Assembly: GCA_020437545.1 (NCBI GenBank)
Contig: JAGQWH010000021.1
Coordinates: 1 to 34,243, forward strand
Source of the DNA: Ignavibacteriota bacterium
Lineage (GTDB): Bacteria; Bacteroidota; Ignavibacteria; Tepidaquicellales; Tepidaquicellaceae
DNA length: 34,243 bases
Direction of reading: 5' to 3'
Shown here: positions 26,032 to 31,785 of the stretch, one piece after another
Numbering within the stretch: the first letter of the stretch is position 1
How the letters are laid out: every line of letters starts with the position of its first letter
The notes under the pieces: generated by a model
What the model was told of the DNA's origin: nothing
The model's database searches: none
The model's input: only the letters and a program-made list of their open reading frames with translations
Made by a program: the position numbers and the translations under genes

Positions 26032-26135
26032 AACCAGTCAACCAGTCAACCAGTTAACTAATCAACCAGTCAACCAGTTAACTAATCAACCAATCAACCA
26101 GTTAACCAATCAACCAATTAACTAATTAACTAATC
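26032..26135. repeat. AACCAGTC-type octamer tandem array
   Basis: Thirteen contiguous 8-bp units mixing AACCAGTC, AACCAGTT, AACTAATC, AACCAATC, AACCAATT and AACTAATT. The last unit (26128-26135) runs into the GNAT gene and provides its TAG stop codon (26130-26132). Base changes are shared between units, which suggests growth by slippage or unequal exchange of blocks. Confidence 0.92.
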
Positions 26136-26615
26136 AGCTATCCTTGAAAATATTTTTTCATTAAAAAAAACATCATCTTTCTTCAGACTTTTTCTCAAAG
26201 TGCCTTCATATTCAAATCCGCATTTCAGTAATAATCTTTCCGAAGCTATATTATCTTCAAATGTTCCAGCATATATTCTTTTCAAATTCAGATCTTTAAA
26301 AGCATAATCAATAACTTTATTTAAAGCAATTGTCAGATATCCTTTTCTCCAGTATTCTTCACCCAGCCAGTATCCGATCTCTGCTTTGTGTTCGCCTTTA
26401 ATGTGAATTCCGATCCCGCCGATATGTACGCCGTCATTTTCGATTGCAAATAAATGATCAACTTTATTATATCTGCACTTTTCTATGAACTCTTCTGCAT
26501 CTTTGGGAGAATACGGAAACGGAACATGCAGCAGCCATTTGCTGACATTTTCATTGTTTAATAATTTAACAAGACTGTCTTTGTGTTTATCCGATATTTC
26601 TGCAAGCTTTATCAT
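26130..26615 (-). CDS. GNAT acetyltransferase (RimJ/RimL type)
   Basis: 161 residues. Acetyl-CoA binding region: AEIGYWLGEEYWRKGYLTIALNKVIDYAF (about 74-102), split here by motif A GYWRKGYLT-like residues, then LKRIYAGTFEDNIASERLLLKCGFEYEGTLRKS with the typical N-x-S-x-x-LL-x-K-x-GF end. These enzymes acetylate ribosomal proteins or small amines; the acceptor is not predictable. ATGA overlap with kdsB (26612-26615) puts it third in the gatC-kdsB-GNAT operon. Its stop codon lies in the octamer array at 26032-26135. Confidence 0.9.
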   Translation of the reverse strand: MIKLAEISDKHKDSLVKLLNNENVSKWLLHVPFPYSPKDAEEFIEKCRYNKVDHLFAIENDGVHIGGIGIHIKGEHKAEIGYWLGEEYWRKGYLTIALNKVIDYAFKDLNLKRIYAGTFEDNIASERLLLKCGFEYEGTLRKSLKKDDVFFNEKIFSRIAD

Positions 26616-27349
26616 TTTCTGATTAACTTTTTCAGATCTTCCATAGAATCAACCGACACACAATCTTTTTTTGTGATCATTACTTTTATCTTATCTCCGT
26701 TTTCAAGAATTCTTAATTGCTCAAGTTTTTCCATTTTTTCAAGATACCCGGTTTTCATCTTTGCGAATTTCAACAAATATCTTTTGCTGTATACATATAA
26801 TCCTATATGCCTGTAAAATTTATTGTTCCCGATCAGAAAATCTTTCGTTGATTTTTGATGCATGTCAAATGGGATATAATTTCTTGAGAAGTATAAAGCA
26901 AAATTATTTTTATCAAGTACGACCTTTACTTTATTTACATCTTTAAGATCGTCTTTGTTTTTGATTTTAATAGCTAATGTTGATACATCAAGTCTTCTAT
27001 CCTTTATCATAGGCTCAATAGCCATATCAATATTTTCCGGATCTATATAAGGTTCGTCTCCCTGTATATTTACTACAATATCACATTTTATTTTTTCTGC
27101 AACTTCACTTAATCTGTCTGTACCTGATTGATGTTTTTTTGATGTCATCATAACTTCACCGCCGAATGCATTTACACAATCAAATATTCTTTTGTCATCA
27201 GTTGCAACAATTACCCTGTTCAGTGATTTGGATTTTTTTGATTGTTCATAGACTCTTTGTATCATTGGTTTTCCGTGAATGAGGAGAAGCGGCTTGCCGG
27301 GGAGGCGGGTGGATGCATATCTTGCGGGTATGATTCCGGCAATTATCAT
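26612..27349 (-). CDS. kdsB: 3-deoxy-manno-octulosonate cytidylyltransferase
   Basis: 245 residues, normal length. It activates Kdo as CMP-Kdo for lipopolysaccharide inner core or capsule synthesis. Signature GIIPARYASTRLPGKPL (4-20) binds CTP; VIVATDDKRIFD and MTSKKHQSGTDRLSEV follow; IVVNIQGDEPYIDP has the metal-binding Asp; RNYIPFD and YRHIGLYVY complete the fold. The CTP it uses is made by PyrG, encoded just downstream on the same strand. Both ends overlap their neighbours by four bases. Confidence 0.95.
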   Translation of the reverse strand: MIIAGIIPARYASTRLPGKPLLLIHGKPMIQRVYEQSKKSKSLNRVIVATDDKRIFDCVNAFGGEVMMTSKKHQSGTDRLSEVAEKIKCDIVVNIQGDEPYIDPENIDMAIEPMIKDRRLDVSTLAIKIKNKDDLKDVNKVKVVLDKNNFALYFSRNYIPFDMHQKSTKDFLIGNNKFYRHIGLYVYSKRYLLKFAKMKTGYLEKMEKLEQLRILENGDKIKVMITKKDCVSVDSMEDLKKLIRK

Positions 27350-27636
27350 TTATCAAGTACTTTTGGCACTTTAAAAAATTTTCCTGTTTTTGATGGCGCA
27401 TTCTTTAATGCTTCTTCAGTTGTAAGCCATGTATATACTTCATCTTTTCTTAATACATTCTCAGTCTCGTTTATATTTTCCAGCGGTTCGACACCTTCAA
27501 GATCGAGTTCATTAAGATGATCAATATATTCAAGAATTTTATTCAGATCTTTCTGAAGCTTTTCTTTTTCGGTACCGGAGAATTTTAGCTTTGCTAAAGT
27601 TGCTATTTTGTCTACGTCTTTTAGTGATACAGCCAT
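27346..27636 (-). CDS. gatC: Asp-tRNA(Asn)/Glu-tRNA(Gln) amidotransferase subunit C
   Basis: 96 residues, normal length. MAVSLKDVDKIATLAKLKFS is the standard opening, EKLQKDLNKILEYIDHLNELD the core helix, and VEPLENINETENVLRKDEV the conserved extended loop. GatC stabilises GatA-GatB in transamidation of mischarged Glu-tRNA(Gln) or Asp-tRNA(Asn); gatA and gatB are not in the window. It overlaps kdsB by four bases. The heptamer array at 27646-27708 ends nine bases before its start codon. Confidence 0.95.
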   Translation of the reverse strand: MAVSLKDVDKIATLAKLKFSGTEKEKLQKDLNKILEYIDHLNELDLEGVEPLENINETENVLRKDEVYTWLTTEEALKNAPSKTGKFFKVPKVLDK

Positions 27637-27645
27637 TCTCTTTGA

Positions 27646-27708
27646 GTTAAAAGTTAAAAGTTAAAAGTTAAAAGTTAAAAGTTAAAAGTTAAAAGTTAAA
27701 AGTTAAAA
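27646..27708. repeat. GTTAAAA heptamer tandem array upstream of gatC
   Basis: Nine perfect GTTAAAA units. On the gatC strand it reads TTTTAAC repeats ending nine bases before the ATG, where the -7 promoter region or ribosome site should be. The array at 29045-29121 uses the same unit in the opposite orientation. Confidence 0.93.
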
Positions 27709-27814
27709 GTTTTAAAAATGTCATTTTCTAATGCTTTTGTCGGGTGATATCCTTAGTGACATCCATTTTGCATTTTCGTGAACCGGGAATAAAGATAAAA
27801 AAGTAAAAACACAA

Positions 27815-28498
27815 TTAATTAATCAGTGATCTCGAAATCTCTGAACGAATCTCTTCAAGAAATCCTTTGTCTTTCTTATAATCAACAGGATCTGAAAAAA
27901 CGACTTTTACATTCCCTGACTTTATCTGAAATTTTCCTCTTGGCATAATTACATTTGAGCCGATCACTGCTGTCGGAACCAGCGGAACTTTTGCTTCATC
28001 TGCCAGCACAAAAATTCCTCTTTTGAATTCCCCCAAAGTCCCGTCCATGCTTCTCGTTCCTTCAGGGAAAATAACTACTGATATTCCATTAATAACTTTC
28101 TGCGCTGCTTTCTTAAGTGACTTCATAGCCTCTCTCACATTTTCCCGGTTGATCGGAATATATTGTCCGAGATACATTCCCCATCCCAGGATCGGGATCT
28201 TTGTCATGGTGTCCTTATAAATGAATCTCACATTATTCGGTATTGCTATCATTAAGATCGGTATGTCAAAATAGCTCAAATGATTCGAAATGAATATGTA
28301 ATTATCATCAGGATTTAATTTTTCCCTGCCTTCGACCACCACTTTCACGCCTGCGATAAATAATATTACTCCACCGAATACTTTGGAAAGATAATGAGTT
28401 ATCCTGCCTTTCCTGTCTACCGGTGAAACGAGTATAGTAAGAATTGCAATTATTACACAGTGAATGGATATGAAAAATGCTTTGATGTATGAACTCAC
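27815..28498 (-). CDS. plsC: 1-acyl-sn-glycerol-3-phosphate acyltransferase
   Basis: 227-residue membrane-associated acyltransferase of phospholipid synthesis. An N-terminal membrane segment (AFFISIHCVIIAILTILV, about 7-24) and a second near 40-52 anchor it. Motif I ISNHLSYFDIPI has the catalytic His-x4-Asp; motif II is GQYIPINRENVREAM; motif III is VIFPEGTRS; motif IV is KVPLVPTAVIG. It transfers an acyl chain to lysophosphatidic acid. The start is GTG at 28498; no ATG is available upstream before the stop. A -7-like element lies five bases upstream (28504-28511), suggesting a leaderless or near-leaderless mRNA. Confidence 0.93.
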   Translation of the reverse strand: MSSYIKAFFISIHCVIIAILTILVSPVDRKGRITHYLSKVFGGVILFIAGVKVVVEGREKLNPDDNYIFISNHLSYFDIPILMIAIPNNVRFIYKDTMTKIPILGWGMYLGQYIPINRENVREAMKSLKKAAQKVINGISVVIFPEGTRSMDGTLGEFKRGIFVLADEAKVPLVPTAVIGSNVIMPRGKFQIKSGNVKVVFSDPVDYKKDKGFLEEIRSEISRSLIN

Positions 28499-28503
28499 GG
28501 AAT

Positions 28504-28511
28504 CAAAAATA
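28504..28511 (-). promoter_or_regulatory. possible -7 element of plsC
   Basis: The minus strand reads TATTTTTG, identical to the -7 element of allB, five bases before the GTG start. No matching TTTG is present at 20-base spacing. Confidence 0.4.
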
Positions 28512-28563
28512 GATATTTGAATAAACTATTAAAAGTTAAATAATAAATTAATTTTACTTTTAT

Positions 28564-28571
28564 TATATTTG
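28564..28571 (+). promoter_or_regulatory. possible -7 element of the plus-strand GNAT gene
   Basis: TATATTTG ends three bases before the ATG at 28575, so the predicted transcript would begin at about the start codon. No clear -33 TTTG at the usual spacing. Confidence 0.4.
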
Positions 28572-28574
28572 CCA

Positions 28575-28997
28575 ATGAAAAGAAACTTCCGGAAGGGTAA
28601 TTATCTGATCAGTACAGATAAATCAAAACTCGATATAAAAGTAATTCACGGTTACCTGACTAATTCCTACTGGGCAAAGAACCGCCCTCTTAAGATCTCA
28701 AAGCTCACCATTAAAAATTCACTGTGCTTTGGTTTATATTTCAAAGATAAGCAGATAGGATATTCTCGTGTAATAACTGACTATGCTACATTTGCATATC
28801 TTGCTGATGTATTCATTCTTGAGGAATTCAGAGGCAAAGGTTTGAGTAAATGGATGATGAAAATAATTTTTGATTATGAAGATTTGCAAAACGTACGAAG
28901 ATGGCTTCTGGCGACAAGTGATGCACATGGCTTGTATGAGAAATTCGGATTCCATGCCTTGAAAGACCCTGATAAAATGATGGAGATGTACAAATAA
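28575..28997 (+). CDS. GNAT acetyltransferase (small, single-domain)
   Basis: 140 residues from ATG at 28575 (a TTG two codons upstream is less likely because it overlaps the -7 element). The GNAT core runs from SLCFGLYFKDKQIGYSRVITD through YLADVFILEEFRGKGLSKWMMKII (motif A, with the pyrophosphate-binding RGKGLS) to the C-terminal LYEKFGFHAL typical of motif B. These small stand-alone members are often annotated as acetyltransferases of unknown acceptor. It is transcribed divergently from plsC with a 76-base gap and ends before a palindromic element and heptamer array. Confidence 0.88.
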   Translation: MKRNFRKGNYLISTDKSKLDIKVIHGYLTNSYWAKNRPLKISKLTIKNSLCFGLYFKDKQIGYSRVITDYATFAYLADVFILEEFRGKGLSKWMMKIIFDYEDLQNVRRWLLATSDAHGLYEKFGFHALKDPDKMMEMYK

Positions 28998-29026
28998 GAA
29001 AAACCGATTTTGATTTTTAAACTTTC

Positions 29027-29040
29027 TCCGCCGCGAAGGA
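29027..29040 (+). repeat. 14-bp palindromic element, copy 6
   Basis: TCCGCCGCGAAGGA followed by TTCC and immediately by the AACTTTT array. It lies 30 bases after the GNAT stop codon. Confidence 0.6.
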
Positions 29041-29044
29041 TTCC

Positions 29045-29121
29045 AACTTTCAACTTTCAACTTTTAACTTTTAACTTTTAACTTTCAACATTCAACTTTT
29101 AACTTTTAACTTTTAACTTTA
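29045..29121. repeat. AACTTTT heptamer tandem array
   Basis: Eleven contiguous 7-bp units, seven AACTTTT-like, the others AACTTTC and one AACATTC. It lies between the GNAT and aquaporin genes, about 100 bases before aqpZ. AACTTTT is the inverse complement, in rotation, of the GTTAAAA unit at 27646-27708. Confidence 0.93.
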
Positions 29122-29224
29122 TCATTATTTAATGCATTATATAAATTCTTTTATTTTTCCGTGTAATTTGTTAAGTTGCTTTTAAATAATTTCTATACAT
29201 TATTTACTAATTAAAAAAACAAAA

Positions 29225-29911
29225 ATGAAAAAATTTACAGCAGAATTCATCGGAACGATGTGGCTGGTGCTTGGCGGTTGCGGAAGCGCAGTACTTGCAG
29301 CCGGTTTTCCGGATGTTGGGATCGGATTACTGGGAGTAGCATTTGCTTTCGGTCTTACAGTTTTAACTATTGCTTACTCTCTTGGTCACATCTCAGGAGC
29401 ACATCTTAATCCTGCCGTTTCCATTGGCTTATGGATAGGCGGAAGATTCAGCACTAAAGAATTAGTTCCATACATTGTAGCTCAGGTGCTTGGCGGTATT
29501 GCAGGTGCGGGTATTTTATATGTTATCGCTACAGGTAACGGAAGCAGTATCGGAGATTTTGCTGCAAATGGTTTCGGCGAACATTCACCCGGGAAATACA
29601 GTTTAATGGCATGCTTCGTAACTGAAGTTGTAATGACATTCATGTTCTTATTGATAATATTAGGTTCTACATACAGCAAAGCACCTGCAGGTTTTGCAGG
29701 TCTTGCAATCGGGCTGGCTTTGACATTAATTCACCTTATAAGTATTCCCGTAACAAATACATCTGTTAATCCTGCAAGAAGTATTTCACAGGCATTATTT
29801 GTAGGAGGCTGGGCAATGGAGCAGTTGTGGTTATTCATAGTTGCACCGGTAATCGGTGCTGTGTTGGCTGGTCTCGTAGCTAAGTTTCTTATGAAAGACG
29901 AAGAAAATTAA
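29225..29911 (+). CDS. aqpZ: aquaporin Z, water channel
   Basis: 228 residues, six membrane segments and two half-helices. NPA boxes are in [10 protein letters not shown] and [10 protein letters not shown]. The segment [19 protein letters not shown] matches the water-selective AqpZ subtype: His in helix 5 with Arg after the second NPA forms the narrow aromatic/arginine filter, unlike glycerol facilitators. [21 protein letters not shown] at the N-terminus is also AqpZ-like. It mediates fast water flow across the inner membrane in osmotic change. It stands alone, followed by a strong terminator. Confidence 0.95.
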   Translation: MKKFTAEFIGTMWLVLGGCGSAVLAAGFPDVGIGLLGVAFAFGLTVLTIAYSLGHISGAHLNPAVSIGLWIGGRFSTKELVPYIVAQVLGGIAGAGILYVIATGNGSSIGDFAANGFGEHSPGKYSLMACFVTEVVMTFMFLLIILGSTYSKAPAGFAGLAIGLALTLIHLISIPVTNTSVNPARSISQALFVGGWAMEQLWLFIVAPVIGAVLAGLVAKFLMKDEEN

Positions 29912-29937
29912 AATTTTTTGTTATTACTTTTTTAATT

Positions 29938-29970
29938 ACCCGGTATTTTTTTTTAAATGCCGGGTTTTTT
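29938..29970 (+). terminator. intrinsic terminator of aqpZ
   Basis: ACCCGGTATTT (29938-29948) pairs with AAATGCCGGGT (29955-29965), one G-U wobble, with a T-rich loop and six T residues right after the stem. It lies 27 bases past the aqpZ stop codon. Confidence 0.93.
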
Positions 29971-30034
29971 AATCTATAACAGTTATGAAATTCAAAGTGC
30001 CGGAGGGAAATAGTATTGATTAAAATACCTGGTT

Positions 30035-31456
30035 TCAATTTAATTTCTCCCGCAGCCAAAGTTTTATCCCGAACTGATTAGTGGTCATGTTCTCAACGTC
30101 ATTCTTTATTTTATTAATGTAAAATTCTTTATCATTTCCGTAATGTCCGCTCCTGAGCTTCATCATAGCGTTTAAAATATTTACAAACTCATAGAACGAA
30201 TCTTTAAAATTTTCCTTGATAGTATTTTCCCTTTTGAGATAATGACGGAAATTATCTATGGCAGAAACAGCCTGATCAAAATATTCTTTATCAAAAAAGA
30301 TCTGAAGTTCTAATATTTTCACCTGAATCTTTATTATGAAATTCGGGAAGTTAGTCATTGAAAGCAGTTCCAGAGCTTTATCCGGATTTCCCTTTTTCAG
30401 ATTTATCATGGCATTGCAAAAATAAATAGTGCTTTCAGTATCACTGCTGAGACGCGGAGCGTTCCTGATTATATAATCTTCAGCCCACTCTGTCTGATTG
30501 TCTCTCAGAGAGATCTTCACTTCATTGATGAAATCCGGATACAGCAGCTTTCCGAGGGAAGTAAAGTCACGGGTGTTTTTTTCGCGGATTATTTCAAAAT
30601 GCTCTTTGATCAGATCTGATCTCGTGTTTATGTTGTATTCGTTTGTACAATAACCGTTGAGATGAAGGAATACCATGTATGAATCATAAACGCTGATCTC
30701 ATCTTTGTATTTTATCCCGGCTTCTTTCAGATTGCGAAAATTAACATCATTACGTTCACGCTCGAGTGAAATTATATGATAATAAATCTGCATGGTCGGG
30801 TTATCAATTTTGCTGTTTTCAACAAATGACATGAACTCGTTTAATAAATGCTTTTCGTATACTATGTTGTTTTGCTTTTCCTCATGCAGCATGACATTAT
30901 ATGACCTGAAGATCTTTATAATTGAATAGTAAAAAAACAGATCAAACATCTTCTGCTGATAATCCAGAAGTTTGTTAGGTGTCTGCGGAACAAGAAAACT
31001 AAGCTCCTGCATAACAAGCTCAAGTTTGTGAAATATATAGTGTTCATCTTTAACAGCCAGTTTTTCAATTCTTTCAACTGCCGCTTTATGTTCCTGCTTA
31101 AAAAATGTTTTAAGATCCCTTAACCGGAGTTCATCAATAAGATATTTCTCCTGAATCATGTTATCGTTTCTGAATCTTACGAATTTAAGAAACTCCTTCC
31201 CCAGAATGAACAGATCCGACATTGCATTCTTCAGCTTAAAATAATTATAACTTTCACCGGGAAAAACTTTGCCGAAAAATATTTCTTCGTTCAACTTATC
31301 TCCGCTAAATTCCGGATATAGCTTCTTAAGTTCATCAAACATTCTGATGAGTATTTCTTTTTTATTAAATACAGGTGAGTTTACAAAATCCTTGAACTGC
31401 CTTATTTCATTCTGATTTAAAGACTTAAGAAGTTTTATTACCTTAGAATTTTCCAA
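30035..31456 (-). CDS. helical protein of unknown family, paralogue of 21138-22559
   Basis: 473 residues, charged and helical, no signal peptide or membrane segment. It aligns end to end, weakly, with the protein encoded at 21138-22559: NEIRQFKDFVNSPVFNKKE corresponds to NEFFQFETFLYSPYFSRVR, and the following LYP, FKLKNAMSDLF and KDEHYIFHKLELV regions match in spacing. The C-terminal half again looks like TPR-type hairpins (AMINLKKGNPDKALELLSM, about 347-365). The start is TTG at 31456; upstream frame is open but lacks an ATG close by. Its own promoter was not found. Function unknown; possibly a scaffold. Confidence 0.85.
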   Translation of the reverse strand: MENSKVIKLLKSLNQNEIRQFKDFVNSPVFNKKEILIRMFDELKKLYPEFSGDKLNEEIFFGKVFPGESYNYFKLKNAMSDLFILGKEFLKFVRFRNDNMIQEKYLIDELRLRDLKTFFKQEHKAAVERIEKLAVKDEHYIFHKLELVMQELSFLVPQTPNKLLDYQQKMFDLFFYYSIIKIFRSYNVMLHEEKQNNIVYEKHLLNEFMSFVENSKIDNPTMQIYYHIISLERERNDVNFRNLKEAGIKYKDEISVYDSYMVFLHLNGYCTNEYNINTRSDLIKEHFEIIREKNTRDFTSLGKLLYPDFINEVKISLRDNQTEWAEDYIIRNAPRLSSDTESTIYFCNAMINLKKGNPDKALELLSMTNFPNFIIKIQVKILELQIFFDKEYFDQAVSAIDNFRHYLKRENTIKENFKDSFYEFVNILNAMMKLRSGHYGNDKEFYINKIKNDVENMTTNQFGIKLWLREKLN

Positions 31457-31580
31457 ATAAGTAAAATTAAATAAGTTAGCGGGTGAAAAGATGCTTTTAA
31501 ATATTTTAATTTTGGCAAAATATCAAACAATTTCGAGAGTTTCAATTTAATGTTAACTGCTAAAACCAGAAAAAACTTTC

Positions 31581-31612
31581 TTTGACAGCGAGAGCTGTCG
31601 TCTATATCTTTG
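31581..31612 (+). promoter_or_regulatory. promoter of the repeat-rich secreted protein, with palindrome in its spacer
   Basis: TTTG (31581-31584) and TATCTTTG (31605-31612) have a 20-base spacer, the same as at allB. The spacer contains GACAGC-GAGA-GCTGTC (31584-31599), a perfect 6-bp inverted repeat that overlaps the -33 element, so it is well placed to be an operator. The predicted transcription start is near 31619, the first base of the leader inverted repeat. Confidence 0.65.
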
Positions 31613-31618
31613 TTACCA

Positions 31619-31785
31619 ATTGGCGAAACGAGTAATGAATTCAAAAACTTTTAAATACCTCTCACATACAGCCCTATATATCATTGCTCGTATCGCCAAT
31701 ACAGCTTAGCTGATAGTAAGTTGGCTTAATTCCTTCTTATTATTGTGAGAGGTGTTTTTTAAAAATACTAAAAGGAGAAATTGCA
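31619..31785 (+). promoter_or_regulatory. structured 5' leader, candidate attenuator or pseudoknot
   Basis: 167 bases between predicted transcript start and ATG. Arm A ATTGGCGAAACGAGTAATG (31619-31637) pairs with A' CATTGCTCGTATCGCCAAT (31682-31700), 17 Watson-Crick pairs plus one G-U. Arm B ACCTCTCACA (31657-31666) pairs perfectly with B' TGTGAGAGGT (31744-31753), which is followed by GTTTTTT, as in a terminator. Order A-B-A'-B' means the helices form a pseudoknot or compete. A third helix GCCAA (31695-31699) with TTGGC (31721-31725), enclosing CAGC-TTA-GCTG (31702-31712), competes with A'. A Shine-Dalgarno GGAG lies at 31774-31777. It matches no riboswitch class that I recognise. The stretch 31457-31618 also holds the promoter; no gene is seen in it. 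Confidence 0.6.

Noticed and set aside
26032-26135. CRISPR array
   Set aside because: The units are 8 bp, contiguous and without unique spacers, and no cas gene is near.
31438-31644. A 68-codon minus-strand frame upstream of the helical protein gene
   Set aside because: It overlaps the start of that gene and the promoter and leader of the secreted protein, and its sequence has no recognisable features.
31619-31700. Invertible promoter flanked by inverted repeats, as at Bacteroides surface loci
   Set aside because: The arms enclose only 44 bases without a promoter-like element, pairing is imperfect, and no recombinase gene is nearby. A leader RNA helix fits better because the predicted transcript starts at the arm.
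31619-31785. Known riboswitch classes (c-di-GMP-I, fluoride, guanidine)
   Set aside because: I looked for their conserved cores by eye and found none; only an ACGAG string recalls guanidine motifs, without the rest.
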